Shown: positions 1-9,409, counted from the first letter of the stretch. The stretch: 64,000 nucleotides of DNA from JAUILH01 sp965230535 (GCA_965230535.1 OZ246009.1:310001-374000), one strand, 5' to 3'. Notes: a model not told the origin generated them from the letters alone. Made by a program: numbers and translations.

Positions 1-16
1 GGTTGTTATAGAGTAG

Positions 17-604
17 TTAAATCAACTGCTTCAACTGGAGCTTCTGAATATACTTTCCGACAATATCAAATTCCAGATTCACAGAATCGCCAACTTTAAG
101 TTGTTTAAAGCTGGTGTTTTCATAGGTGTAAGGAATGATGGCCAGAGAAAATTCCTGATCCTTCGAATTAACTACGGTTAGGCTGGTTCCGTTTACACAG
201 ACAGAGCCTTTCTCCACAGTCACATGATCGGTATCGTATGAGATGGTGAAAATATAGCTGCCATTCTCATCCTGAATCTTAGTGCAAATCCCTGTACAGT
301 CTACATGCCCCTGTACAATGTGGCCATCCAGCCTGTCACCAACTTTAGTGCATCTTTCCAGGTTTACAACGTCTCCAACAGATAAATTGCCAATGTTGCT
401 TTTGTCCAGCGTTTCTTTAATGGCTGTTACCACATGTGTATCGCCTTCTTGTTTGACCACCGTTAAGCAAACACCATTGTGTGCAATACTTTGGTCAATT
501 TTTAACTCCTTAGAGACTGAACTTTCTATGGTAAGATGAAGATTGCTTTGATCTTGCTCCAAGTGTTTGATTGTACCCAGAGACTCAATAATTCCTGTAA
601 ACAT
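17..604 (-). CDS. ribE: Riboflavin synthase (alpha subunit)
   Basis: Catalyses dismutation of two 6,7-dimethyl-8-ribityllumazine molecules to riboflavin, the last step of vitamin B2 synthesis, in the cytosol. At 195 residues it has the usual family length and the hallmark N-terminus MFTGIIE. It shows the internal duplication of two lumazine-binding barrels: each half carries a version of the S/T-L-T-V-V motif (CLTVV near residue 48, TSLTVV near 142) and the second half opens with GHVDCTG. Its ATG overlaps the stop codon of the upstream T9SS protein gene by one base (TAATG), so translation is probably coupled. From memory, in many flavobacteria ribE lies directly beside pdxA; here two genes separate them and ribE is on the opposite strand. 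Confidence 0.96.
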   Translation of the reverse strand: MFTGIIESLGTIKHLEQDQSNLHLTIESSVSKELKIDQSIAHNGVCLTVVKQEGDTHVVTAIKETLDKSNIGNLSVGDVVNLERCTKVGDRLDGHIVQGHVDCTGICTKIQDENGSYIFTISYDTDHVTVEKGSVCVNGTSLTVVNSKDQEFSLAIIPYTYENTSFKQLKVGDSVNLEFDIVGKYIQKLQLKQLI

Positions 605-3351
605 TACTGCCCGTTTGCTTTTTTATCACTCGACACGGTTAAGTGGCCTTTCAGAACTTCTTGTTTAATTCCACTTAGACGAATCGTATTCACTACAATG
701 ACATAATAATAAGTACCGTCAGAAACCAATTCACCAGTTTCCTGATTGGTCCCATCCCACTTAAGATCAGGATCGGTCGTTTCGAACATTAAAGATCCCC
801 ATCTGTTAAAGACCTTCGCGTCAACAGACTCCACAAACTTGTATGGGAACGGAACAAAGTAATCGTTTGCCCCATCGTTATTAGGAGTGATAATGTTTGG
901 AACCCAGTAATAAGGACAATTGTCAATACAAACAATGTTGCTGGGGTCACTTTCATTGCCATATTGAACAGAATCAATGGCCGTCACATAGTAACATCCG
1001 GCAATAGAGATATTGTTATTGTTGTGCTGGAATGTCGTATCCTGATTATTGTTAAAGGATTGAATTAGTACGAACTCAGAAGTATCTGTTTCAGCATAGT
1101 ACAGGTTATAAGACATCACGTCATCCGCACAAGTATTATTAGGATTATTCCAGGTCAGACTATTCAGAATGTTGTCACAGTCGTCTACAATACCCAATAC
1201 CGGAGGACAAGGTGCTTCCAAATCAATTGGTCTTGCACATACAATTTGAGACCAATTGTAAATAGGATCAATGATTCCCGGAGAAGAGTAGTTACCAATA
1301 CTTCTTATTTTATAGCAATACTCAGAACCGTTTACTAATCCCGTATCTGTATAAGTTTGTAGTGTTGTGGTAGCCAAAAGTGTGTATAAACCAGGAGAAG
1401 TTTCTCTGTACACTTCATAAGTATGATTGCTCCATGGCACAACTTCCTGCCAGCTCAATTCTACTCTGTTGTCTAGCGGATTGGCTGATAAAAACACAGA
1501 AGATGCTTCATTAGATGTTCCAATGTATAAAGTATCATCAAACGTTCCGGAGCCAGGTACCGACTCACCGATTACATGAAGGTCTACACGATATGTATAA
1601 GGACCGTTTACAGTATTTAGGAAATTGTCCACAAAACAAGTATCCGTTAAGGCCAATGAAGGACTCGTGTTGCTGGTATAAACCAGATTGGACGCCCCAT
1701 TAAATGAATTTCCGGGAGACCTGTAGGCCTGATAGTAGAACAGGTGATTGTTGAATTGAGTCAATGTGTCCAATTCTTTCGGCATAGCCCAGCAAACCTG
1801 ATCCAAACCTGATCCTGCATCTGTTGTTACAACCGACACGTTCGTAATCACAGGCACATCCATCATCAACTGAGCACATTGTTGATCGGAAACACAACTA
1901 ATGGTTGTAGGACCAAAACAGGCCACAACTATGTAACAGTAATCATTTCCAATTACCAAATCACCCGTATTGTCGAAAAAGCTGGTATCACCATGACTGG
2001 TCGTTTGTCCTATCAAACTATACCCCATTAAATCGGGGGCTTGTTGAGAACAACAATCTTCCGTATAGTTGGAGATTCCCGATCTACGATAAATTTTATA
2101 GCCCGAAATGTTGGTGCAAATATTTGGATCCCAATTGAGCACCATGCCATTCCCCTGAGGTGTAACTGTGAAGTTTGTCACTGCCGGACCATTCACATCT
2201 ATGTACATGGTTTCAATGTCTTGCAATTGAACAGGATTACCAGCATCCTGAGCAATAAAGTATGTTGGGTACGTACTGGATTGAACATTAGAACATCCTG
2301 TATTCCAAACAAAATATGCCGTATCAATAGCACCATTTGGAGACGGGTTTGTTAAAAATGCCGGAGGGTTAGCTGAGAAAGGCTCACCGTAACCTTGAAG
2401 GTTAGCACCAAGATCATCTGAGAATGGAATTGGAACTACCAGGTTGTCGCCAGCCATAATACATGTATCTGGCAAATCAGCAACATCCGGAGCATCATTA
2501 AATGCACAGTCTCCCTGCACCACAAACAATTGAATATCTCTAATAACGGATCCAACTTTTTTACTGCCTCTCCATTCGGTTACTTCAATGGCAAAGTTGA
2601 ATTCACCCAGCATTTGTGGAGATGTCCAGCAAAGAGTTCCTGTTATTGGATCAATAGACATGCTACCACCACCGCCATTTAGGTTTCCTCCAGAAGCGCC
2701 AGACCCAGGATAAACGTACTCCACATTTTCAACAAAAGGGATGCAACCACCCGGATTGTTAGGGTCTTCAGTTAAAGGAAGTACCAATGCATAAGACAGC
2801 GAATCACCATCAGGATCATAGGCCGCAATATTGTAACAATAAGGTTTTAATACACATGCCAACTCCGGGCAAGGACATTCATCCAATTGAACGGAGTTAT
2901 TAAAAGCTCCCGTAAAAGGAGAAATAATCAAAGTAGATGAAATGGCAAATGGTTGATTGATGGAATTGGCAATATTGGCCACACCACCATTTCTGTTTGG
3001 ATCAACAATACACATGGTGTAAACGCCAGGTCCATTGTAAGTGTGAATTGCACTGTAATAGTTCTTTTGAGAATTGTAATCCGTATTCCCGTTTGGATCA
3101 ATATAGTAAACAATAGAATCTCTGTTCAGGGTGTCTAATGTGCCATCTCCCCACATAAAATCCGGCAATTCATCTCTACTGTCGTTTGCATCAGATTCCG
3201 AATACGTACAGGTCATCAAAGTCATACGGTAAGTATAACCTCCTAAATGTTCATAGGTAATGTTGCCACCACGGTTATGAGTAGCCATTGCCTCTAGGCC
3301 GCCAAGCAATAATAGCAGCAAAATGGAATATGTAGAAAGTCTTACCAACAC
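604..3351 (-). CDS. T9SS type B sorted surface protein with fibronectin III-like repeats
   Basis: A 915-residue secreted protein. A hydrophobic signal peptide at about residues 1-22 is followed by an extracellular region with repeated fibronectin/cadherin-like segments (for example SYALVLPL after DPDGDSL, and several YRV/YKI..G strands). It ends in a classic gliding-motility/T9SS type B domain of about 90 residues, recognisable by VPNIITPNNDG, KVFNRWG, WDGT and DGTYYYVI. It should be moved to the cell surface by the type IX system. The frame begins at GTG (3351) with TTG (3348) next; no ATG gives a complete signal peptide. No function beyond adhesion or structure can be assigned. It overlaps ribE by one base. 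Confidence 0.88.
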   Translation of the reverse strand: MLVRLSTYSILLLLLLGGLEAMATHNRGGNITYEHLGGYTYRMTLMTCTYSESDANDSRDELPDFMWGDGTLDTLNRDSIVYYIDPNGNTDYNSQKNYYSAIHTYNGPGVYTMCIVDPNRNGGVANIANSINQPFAISSTLIISPFTGAFNNSVQLDECPCPELACVLKPYCYNIAAYDPDGDSLSYALVLPLTEDPNNPGGCIPFVENVEYVYPGSGASGGNLNGGGGSMSIDPITGTLCWTSPQMLGEFNFAIEVTEWRGSKKVGSVIRDIQLFVVQGDCAFNDAPDVADLPDTCIMAGDNLVVPIPFSDDLGANLQGYGEPFSANPPAFLTNPSPNGAIDTAYFVWNTGCSNVQSSTYPTYFIAQDAGNPVQLQDIETMYIDVNGPAVTNFTVTPQGNGMVLNWDPNICTNISGYKIYRRSGISNYTEDCCSQQAPDLMGYSLIGQTTSHGDTSFFDNTGDLVIGNDYCYIVVACFGPTTISCVSDQQCAQLMMDVPVITNVSVVTTDAGSGLDQVCWAMPKELDTLTQFNNHLFYYQAYRSPGNSFNGASNLVYTSNTSPSLALTDTCFVDNFLNTVNGPYTYRVDLHVIGESVPGSGTFDDTLYIGTSNEASSVFLSANPLDNRVELSWQEVVPWSNHTYEVYRETSPGLYTLLATTTLQTYTDTGLVNGSEYCYKIRSIGNYSSPGIIDPIYNWSQIVCARPIDLEAPCPPVLGIVDDCDNILNSLTWNNPNNTCADDVMSYNLYYAETDTSEFVLIQSFNNNQDTTFQHNNNNISIAGCYYVTAIDSVQYGNESDPSNIVCIDNCPYYWVPNIITPNNDGANDYFVPFPYKFVESVDAKVFNRWGSLMFETTDPDLKWDGTNQETGELVSDGTYYYVIVVNTIRLSGIKQEVLKGHLTVSSDKKANGQ

Positions 3352-3423
3352 GTTTAAAACACTAAAATAGGCAAAATATTATCTCGCCATGGAATAATAA
3401 AGACGCAAAGCGCTTAATTAACG

Positions 3424-3459
3424 TTGCAAACCAATAGACAATTAATTCGATTATATTTG
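3424..3459 (+). promoter_or_regulatory. Candidate Bacteroidota promoter for pepA
   Basis: A -7 element TATATTTG (3452-3459) matches TAnnTTTG exactly. A TTG at 3424-3426 could be the -33 element, though the 25-nt spacing is longer than the usual 17-23. Transcription would start near 3466, leaving a leader of about 12 nt before the ATG at 3478. Confidence 0.5.
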
Positions 3460-3477
3460 AGGCTTATTAATTAGATC

Positions 3478-4908
3478 ATGACATTTCAGTATAAAAAAGC
3501 GCTTCCCGCTCTTGGGAAACAGATGGCTCACGTCTTTGTGCAGTCCCAAAAATTCACAAAAATTCCAGGTCTTTCAAAAGCTCAAAACGACTACTTAAAA
3601 TCTCGTTTTGAAGAAAGTGATCTGAGCTATATCAACGATATGGGAAGTATGATTTGTCTTGTAAATGCCAGCAAGGGAAATACCTATACTCAACTAGAGA
3701 AAATTAGAATTATAGCTGATAAAGTGGCAATTGAATTGAATAAGCAGAAAGTCAAATCAGTTGTGATCAGTTCATCAAAGGATGCGCATGCTTTGGCGTG
3801 TGCCGAAGGTTTGGCCCTGGGTAACTATCAGTTTCTAAAATATTTTGCAGATAAAGCGAAAAGACAAAATTCCATTAAAAGCATTGCTTGTGTTGGAGGA
3901 GCTGGCTTGAAAAGTCAACTTCAGGAATTGAAGCATGTCTATGAGGCTGTAAAAGCTTCCAGAGATTTGGTGAATGAACCAGTGTCTTACCTGACAGCGC
4001 CACAGCTTGGTAAAGAGATTAAATCTCTGTCAAAAACTTTTGGTTTCAAAGCAGAAGTTTGGGGGAAAACCAAAGTGACTTCAATGAAAATGGGAGGACT
4101 TTTAGCTGTGAATAAAGGAAGTTTGGATGAGCCGAGTTTTTCTACACTCACATGGAAACCTGCGAAAGCAGTTAATAAAAAGCCAATCATATTAGTAGGA
4201 AAGGGCGTGGTGTATGATACTGGAGGTTTGAGCCTTAAGCCAACGGCACACTCTATGGATATGATGAAGTCCGACATGGGTGGAGCTGCTGCTGTTATTG
4301 GTGCCATGTGTGCGATTGCCGCAAACAAATTACCAGTTCATGTCATTGCTTTGGTTCCATCCACAGACAATAGACCAGGTGGAAATGCCTACGCTCCTGG
4401 TGACGTGATTACCATGTTCGATGGCAGTACAGTTGAGGTGCTGAACACAGATGCTGAGGGAAGAATGATTTTGGCTGATGCTTTGGCATATGCTAAGAAA
4501 TTTAAACCAGAATTGGTGGTAGATGCAGCAACTTTAACCGGTGCAGCTGCAAGAGCCATTGGAAAACATGCCATCGTTGGAATGGGAAATGCCGAGCATA
4601 AGACCATGTCAGAACTAAAAGAAGCCGGTGAATCTGTCGGTGAGCCAATCGTTGAGTTCCCTTTTTGGGATTTGTACGCGGATGATTTGAAATCGACCAT
4701 CGCAGACCAAAAAAATCTTGGTGGACCAGAAGCCGGAGCAATCACAGCCGGAAAGTTTCTGGAGAAATTCACAGATTATCCATACATCCATTTAGATATT
4801 GCCGGGCCAGCTTTCATGTTGTCAAGATATAACTACAGAGGACTAGGTGGTACCGGAGTAGGGGTTAGATTACTTTATCAATTCATTAAAAATACAGCAA
4901 ACAAGTAG
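3478..4908 (+). CDS. pepA: Leucyl aminopeptidase (M17 family)
   Basis: A cytosolic two-metal exopeptidase removing N-terminal residues from peptides. At 476 residues it fits the family. The catalytic C-terminal half shows the metal- and substrate-binding segments GKGVVYDTGGLSLKP, MKSDMGGAAAV and the family signature NTDAEGR; the last carries the Asp/Glu metal ligands and the catalytic Arg. The N-terminal half is the more variable macro-like domain. It starts at ATG with no signal peptide. Its TAG is one base from the pdxA ATG, so the two are cotranscribed. A consensus promoter lies just upstream. Confidence 0.94.
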   Translation: MTFQYKKALPALGKQMAHVFVQSQKFTKIPGLSKAQNDYLKSRFEESDLSYINDMGSMICLVNASKGNTYTQLEKIRIIADKVAIELNKQKVKSVVISSSKDAHALACAEGLALGNYQFLKYFADKAKRQNSIKSIACVGGAGLKSQLQELKHVYEAVKASRDLVNEPVSYLTAPQLGKEIKSLSKTFGFKAEVWGKTKVTSMKMGGLLAVNKGSLDEPSFSTLTWKPAKAVNKKPIILVGKGVVYDTGGLSLKPTAHSMDMMKSDMGGAAAVIGAMCAIAANKLPVHVIALVPSTDNRPGGNAYAPGDVITMFDGSTVEVLNTDAEGRMILADALAYAKKFKPELVVDAATLTGAAARAIGKHAIVGMGNAEHKTMSELKEAGESVGEPIVEFPFWDLYADDLKSTIADQKNLGGPEAGAITAGKFLEKFTDYPYIHLDIAGPAFMLSRYNYRGLGGTGVGVRLLYQFIKNTANK

Positions 4909-4909
4909 T

Positions 4910-5971
4910 ATGTCTAAGAGTTCATCTAAACAACGAGCCGTGAAGGTGGGAATCACCATGGGAGACATCAATGGAATTGGTGTGGAAGTGATCATTAAGG
5001 CATTGTCAGATAACCGTTTGCTGGAAGGAATTACCCCTATTATATATGGATCTTCCAGAGTGGTATCCGCTCACAAGAAAATTTTGAATATCGATTTCAA
5101 CTTTAACAGAATAGAGGGAGCTGAAAAGTCCATTCCCAAAAAAGTCAACCTCATCAGTTGCTGGAAAGAAGAAGTAAAAGTTGAGATTGGAGAACGTACA
5201 GCCAATGGTGGAAAGTACGCGTTGAAGTCTCTGGAAACAGCGGTAAGTGATTTGGCTTCAGGAAAAATTGATGTTCTCGTGACTGCCCCAATAGACAAAA
5301 AAGCCATTCAAAGTGATGAGTTTAAGTTCCCGGGCCATACGGAATATTTGGCAAAAATGGCCAATGTAGATGAAGCCTTGATGTTCATGGTGAGTGATGA
5401 CTTAAGAGTGGGCGTGGTAACCGGACATATTCCGGTAAAAGACGTGGCCGCAAACTTAAGTCGTGAGAAAATTGGTGATCGAATTACCCAAATGCACAAC
5501 TCTCTCGAAAAGGATTTTGGCATTCCTAAGCCTAAGATTGCAGTGTTGGGATTAAATCCACATGCCGGAGAAAAAGGTATGATGGGAGATGAGGAAGATA
5601 AAATCATCATACCTGCAATTAAAAATGCAAAAAACAATGGGCAAATGGTTTACGGACCGTATCCGGCAGATGGCTTCTTTGGCTCGTCAAATTTTAAACA
5701 GTTTGATGCCATTCTTGCTATGTACCACGATCAGGGATTGATTCCATTTAAAGCACTGACTTTCAATAGGGGTGTGAATTACACAGCTGGTTTACCAATC
5801 GTAAGAACGTCTCCGGATCATGGAACCGCCTTCGAAATTGCAGGGAAAAATTTGGCAAATGAGGGCTCGTTCAGACAAGCCATTTACCTGTCGAAAGACG
5901 TGTTTTTAAATCGCGAACGTCATAAAGAATTGAATGCGAATCCACTTAAAACAGCACAGAAAAACAATTAG
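4910..5971 (+). CDS. pdxA: 4-hydroxythreonine-4-phosphate dehydrogenase
   Basis: NAD-dependent oxidation and decarboxylation of 4-phosphohydroxy-L-threonine in pyridoxal 5'-phosphate synthesis (the DXP-dependent route). The 353-residue protein begins with the typical segment GITMGDINGIGVE and contains the family motifs FPGHTEYLA, MYHDQGLIPFK and SPDHGTAFEIAG, whose His residues bind the divalent metal at the dimer interface. The Lys/Ser-rich N-terminus (SKSSSKQR) is a short extension. It follows pepA with a one-base gap and is the second gene of that transcript. Confidence 0.95.
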   Translation: MSKSSSKQRAVKVGITMGDINGIGVEVIIKALSDNRLLEGITPIIYGSSRVVSAHKKILNIDFNFNRIEGAEKSIPKKVNLISCWKEEVKVEIGERTANGGKYALKSLETAVSDLASGKIDVLVTAPIDKKAIQSDEFKFPGHTEYLAKMANVDEALMFMVSDDLRVGVVTGHIPVKDVAANLSREKIGDRITQMHNSLEKDFGIPKPKIAVLGLNPHAGEKGMMGDEEDKIIIPAIKNAKNNGQMVYGPYPADGFFGSSNFKQFDAILAMYHDQGLIPFKALTFNRGVNYTAGLPIVRTSPDHGTAFEIAGKNLANEGSFRQAIYLSKDVFLNRERHKELNANPLKTAQKNN

Positions 5972-5984
5972 TTTGTTGTCTATG

Positions 5985-6015
5985 TTTGTTTATTGCCAAA
6001 AATAGACTAAATTTG
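5985..6015 (+). promoter_or_regulatory. Bacteroidota promoter for DUF177-rpmF
   Basis: A TTTG at 5985-5988 (-33) and TAAATTTG at 6008-6015 (-7, matches TAnnTTTG) are separated by 19 nt, the preferred spacing in this phylum. The predicted start near 6022 gives a short leader to the ATG at 6038. This is one of the best promoter matches in the window. Confidence 0.7.
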
Positions 6016-6037
6016 CGCACCCTAATTTAAGGATGGT

Positions 6038-6547
6038 ATGTTTGCCAGTAATGAATATTCAATCTCATACACGGGATTAAAGCAAGGAAAGCACCACTAT
6101 CAGTTTGAATTAGGAACAACGTTCTTTGAGGCTTTTGAGTATGGATTAATACAGGAAGCGTCTGTTCAAATGTCGGTAGAACTCGAAAAAATGTCGTCTA
6201 TGATGACCTTAAATTTTGAGTTTTCAGGATGGATTAATTGCGAATGCGATATCTGTCTCGACCCAATGAAGATTGATATAGAAGGTGACAATAGGCTCAT
6301 CGTTAAGTTTGGTGATGAGGCTTATGAGGAAACTGAAGAAATCATTATCCTCAGTCATGCAGAACATAAAATCGAATTGGCTCAGTACATGTACGAGTTT
6401 GTTCATTTGGCTATGCCGTCCAAAAGATCGCATGATCCGGAAGATTGTAATCAGGACATGATCAACAGATTAGGTTCTGAAGATGATTTGGAAGACGACA
6501 CCCCCATTGATCCAAGATGGAAAGCACTCGAAGATTTAAAGAAGTAA
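6038..6547 (+). CDS. DUF177/YceD family protein
   Basis: A 169-residue cytosolic protein of the DUF177 (YceD) family, which is almost always encoded immediately before rpmF. YceD-like proteins have been linked to 23S rRNA accumulation and ribosome assembly. Visible features are the conserved Cys cluster WINCECDICLDP near residues 67-78, an acidic middle, and the conserved C-terminal segment with PSKRSHDPEDC and IDPRWKALEDL. It sits 34 bp from rpmF under its own consensus promoter. The family call rests on the Cys motif, the C-terminal PRW..L and the rpmF neighbour. Confidence 0.88.
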   Translation: MFASNEYSISYTGLKQGKHHYQFELGTTFFEAFEYGLIQEASVQMSVELEKMSSMMTLNFEFSGWINCECDICLDPMKIDIEGDNRLIVKFGDEAYEETEEIIILSHAEHKIELAQYMYEFVHLAMPSKRSHDPEDCNQDMINRLGSEDDLEDDTPIDPRWKALEDLKK

Positions 6548-6581
6548 GTTAGAATTGATAAGAAATAAATACTAGGAAACC

Positions 6582-6770
6582 ATGGCACATCCTAAACGAA
6601 AGATCTCGAAAACAAGAAGAGATAAGAGAAGAACTCATTATAAGGCAACACCAGCGCAGATTGCATCTTGCCCAACAACTGGCGAGCCTCACCTTTATCA
6701 CAGAGCATATTGGTTAGAAGATAAGCTTTACTATAAAGGAAAAGTAATCATGGAAAAGACTGAGGCTTAA
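6582..6770 (+). CDS. rpmF: 50S ribosomal protein L32
   Basis: A 62-residue basic protein with the L32 N-terminus MAHPKRKISKTRRDKRR and the central segment SCPTTGEPHLYHRAY. It carries one Cys rather than the four found in zinc-binding L32 forms, so it is a zinc-independent type, as usual in this phylum. It is cotranscribed with DUF177 and followed closely by a strong intrinsic terminator. Confidence 0.97.
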   Translation: MAHPKRKISKTRRDKRRTHYKATPAQIASCPTTGEPHLYHRAYWLEDKLYYKGKVIMEKTEA

Positions 6771-6796
6771 TTAAAAGTCTTTCAGTAAGTTATTTT

Positions 6797-6829
6797 GAAT
6801 GGTCGACTATGTTCGACCATTCTTTTTTT
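6797..6829 (+). terminator. Intrinsic terminator after rpmF
   Basis: A perfect 10-bp stem (GAATGGTCGA, 6797-6806, with TCGACCATTC, 6813-6822) encloses a 6-nt loop and is followed by seven T residues (6823-6829). It separates DUF177-rpmF from plsX-fabH-accBC. Confidence 0.93.
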
Positions 6830-6931
6830 AATCTGAATTTTTGTTACTACTTTTCGCTCCTGAAATTTAGTGAATGCCATTGATTGGTATTTGAATCAGA
6901 ATATGCCTTTTACGACAAAATTTAGCATACA

Positions 6932-7876
6932 ATGAGAATCGGAATAGACATGATGGGAGGTGATCATGCGCCGATGGCCACTACAAAAGGTGCGGCTCTC
7001 GCACTCAAAGAGTTGCCAGACAATGTTGAATTGGTGCTACTGGGAAATGAGGCAATGATTGTTAAAGAAATCGAATCCTGCGATTTCTCTTCAAAAAATT
7101 ATTCCATCGTTCATTGCCCAGAAGTGGTAGACATGAACGATCATCCGGCCAGAGTACTGGTGCAAAAACCGAATTCTTCTTTAGCCGTGGGCTTTGGATT
7201 ACTCAAGAAGGGAGACATTGATGCCCTTTGTAGTGCAGGAAATACTGGTGCCATGCTGGTAGGTTCCATGTATTCTATCAATTCTATTCCTGGTATTATC
7301 AGGCCATGTATCACAAGTTTTTTACCGAAAGAAGATGGTAAAGACGGCCTGATTCTGGATGTTGGAGCCAATGCAGATTGCAAACCTGATGTTCTGTATC
7401 AATTTGCTATCTTAGGATCTGTATATGCAGAAAGCGTCATGGGAATCGAAAACCCAAGAGTGGCCTTGTTGAATATCGGAGAAGAACCTGAAAAAGGAAA
7501 TTTGCTGTCTCAGGCGACTCATGAATTGATGAAGAACTCAACAGATTTTAACTTTGTTGGAAACGTTGAGGGGAGAGATTTATTCGACAATTCCTGTGAT
7601 GTGATTGTGTGTGATGGGTTTACCGGAAACGTTGTGTTGAAGGAAGCAGAAGCCTTTTTTAAACTGATGTATAAAAGAGGTTTGGTAGACGAGTACTTTG
7701 CAAGATTTAATTACGAAAATTACGGTGGAACTGCTGTGCTTGGCGTAAACGGAAATGTTATTATTGGTCATGGTATCTCAAATGACGTTGCTATCAAAAA
7801 TATGATTGTACACTCAGTTGAAGTTGTCAATGCCAAGCTCACAGATAAAATTAAAATTGCCTTAAATAATGAATGA
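6932..7876 (+). CDS. plsX: Phosphate acyltransferase PlsX
   Basis: Converts acyl-ACP to acyl-phosphate, the acyl donor for the first acylation of glycerol-3-phosphate in phospholipid synthesis; peripheral on the cytoplasmic membrane. The 314-residue protein begins with the family signature MRIGIDMMGGDHAP and has CSAGNTGAML, DVGANADCKP and CDGFTGNVVLK. Its last 8 bases overlap the fabH start, indicating coupling. I did not find a clear TAnnTTTG element in the 100 bp between the rpmF terminator and this ATG, so its promoter is unresolved. Confidence 0.96.
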   Translation: MRIGIDMMGGDHAPMATTKGAALALKELPDNVELVLLGNEAMIVKEIESCDFSSKNYSIVHCPEVVDMNDHPARVLVQKPNSSLAVGFGLLKKGDIDALCSAGNTGAMLVGSMYSINSIPGIIRPCITSFLPKEDGKDGLILDVGANADCKPDVLYQFAILGSVYAESVMGIENPRVALLNIGEEPEKGNLLSQATHELMKNSTDFNFVGNVEGRDLFDNSCDVIVCDGFTGNVVLKEAEAFFKLMYKRGLVDEYFARFNYENYGGTAVLGVNGNVIIGHGISNDVAIKNMIVHSVEVVNAKLTDKIKIALNNE

Positions 7877-8864
7877 TATTAAAGCAGCCATAACAGCCGT
7901 TCAGGGATACGTTCCGGACGGAATCTTAAGCAATCAGGACCTTGAGAAGTTGGTAGACACCAACGACGAATGGATTACCACCAGAACAGGAATTAAAGAA
8001 AGGCGCATGCTCAAAGAAGAAGGTAAGGCAACTTCTGATATGGGCGCAGAAATAGTAAAAGGCATCTGTGAAAAAGCCAACATTTCTCCGGAAGAAATCG
8101 ATATGATCATTGTTGGTACCATTACCGGAGATTATAAGTTTCCGGCAACTGCTAATGTGATCTGCGATAAGGTAGGTGCAAAAAATGCATGGGGATTCGA
8201 TTTAAGTGCAGCTTGTTCAGGATTTATTTATGGATTAACCGTAGGTACCCAATTCATTGAAACCGGTAAGTACAAAAAAGTAGTTGTCTTAGGTCTCGAC
8301 TATATGTCGTCTATCATTAACTATAAAGACAGAGCTACATGTATCATCTTTGGTGATGGTGGAGGAGGCGTTCTTCTCGAGCCAAACACGGAAGGAATGG
8401 GTGTGTTGGACAGTGTGATGAAATCTGATGGAGCCGGTAGACAGTATTTATTACAAAAGACTGGCGGTTCATTAAATCCTTTGACAAAAGAGAATATTGA
8501 CGATGGCGATCAATACGTTTATCAGGAAGGTAAAGCTGTATTCAAGTATGCCGTTTCCAACATGGCAGACGTCTCTGCTGAGATCATGGAGCGCAACAGT
8601 TTGTCTTCTGATGATGTAGATTGGTTGGTGCCTCACCAGGCCAACCTTAGAATTATTGATGCCACAGCAAAAAGAATGGGTCTGCCTGATGAAAAGGTCA
8701 TGATCAATATCCAAAAATTTGGCAATACAACTGCCGGAACGATTCCCCTTTGTTTATGGGAGTGGGAACCAAAACTTAAAAAAGGAGATAACATTGTGTT
8801 GTCTGCCTTCGGTGGTGGATTCACCTGGGGCGCCATTTATTTGAAATGGGCCTACAATAGTTAA
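7869..8864 (+). CDS. fabH: Beta-ketoacyl-ACP synthase III
   Basis: Initiates fatty acid synthesis by condensing an acyl-CoA starter with malonyl-ACP. The 331-residue thiolase-fold protein shows the Cys-His-Asn triad: the nucleophile C116 in AACSGF, the His in VPHQANLRI, and the Asn in GNTTAGTIPL. The N-terminus has the usual TNDEWITTRTGI(K)ERR segment. It overlaps plsX by 8 nt and is followed by accB after 41 bp, so acyl-phosphate formation and the initiation and carboxylation steps of lipid synthesis are encoded together. Confidence 0.96.
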   Translation: MNDIKAAITAVQGYVPDGILSNQDLEKLVDTNDEWITTRTGIKERRMLKEEGKATSDMGAEIVKGICEKANISPEEIDMIIVGTITGDYKFPATANVICDKVGAKNAWGFDLSAACSGFIYGLTVGTQFIETGKYKKVVVLGLDYMSSIINYKDRATCIIFGDGGGGVLLEPNTEGMGVLDSVMKSDGAGRQYLLQKTGGSLNPLTKENIDDGDQYVYQEGKAVFKYAVSNMADVSAEIMERNSLSSDDVDWLVPHQANLRIIDATAKRMGLPDEKVMINIQKFGNTTAGTIPLCLWEWEPKLKKGDNIVLSAFGGGFTWGAIYLKWAYNS

Positions 8865-8905
8865 AAAGAGTATATTTAACCCGATTTTTCAAGCAAATTA
8901 CGAGT

Positions 8906-9409
8906 ATGGAACTAAAGGAAATTCAAGACCTCATTAAGTTTGTCGCCAAATCTGGCGTGAATGAAGTAGAGATTGAGAGAAAAGATTTTAAAATCACAAT
9001 CAAATCAGAAAAGGAAAAGAAGAAAGAAGAGCAAACGGTAATTGTTCAACAGGCACCTATCGCTGCAGCACCAGTTGCACCAGCGCCTGTTGCCGCTGCA
9101 CCTGTAGCAGCCGCTCCGGCTCCTGCACCTGCTGCGCCAGCACCAGAAGCCGCTTCTGACGATTCTAAATACATCACAGTGAAGTCGCCAATGATTGGTA
9201 CTTTCTATAGAAGACCTTCTCCGGATAAACCTAACTACTGTGAAGTAGGTGACACGATTAAAGAAGGAGATACAATTTGTATCGTTGAGGCCATGAAACT
9301 TTTCAACGAAATCGAATCTGAAGTTTCGGGAACTGTTGTTAAAGTATTGGTTGATGACTCAACTCCAATCGAATACGATCAGCCATTGTTTTTGGTAGAT
9401 CCATCATAA
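8906..9409 (+). CDS. accB: Acetyl-CoA carboxylase biotin carboxyl carrier protein
   Basis: Carries the biotin that shuttles carboxylate between biotin carboxylase and carboxyltransferase. The 167 residues divide into an N-terminal helix-rich interaction region (1-50), an Ala/Pro linker (about 53-85) and the C-terminal biotinyl domain. The domain contains the biotinylation motif EAMKLFNEIE, with the modified lysine at K131, and the thumb-containing SPMIGTFYRRPSPD. It lies 25 bp upstream of accC; together they form the biotin carboxylase module. Confidence 0.96.
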   Translation: MELKEIQDLIKFVAKSGVNEVEIERKDFKITIKSEKEKKKEEQTVIVQQAPIAAAPVAPAPVAAAPVAAAPAPAPAAPAPEAASDDSKYITVKSPMIGTFYRRPSPDKPNYCEVGDTIKEGDTICIVEAMKLFNEIESEVSGTVVKVLVDDSTPIEYDQPLFLVDPS

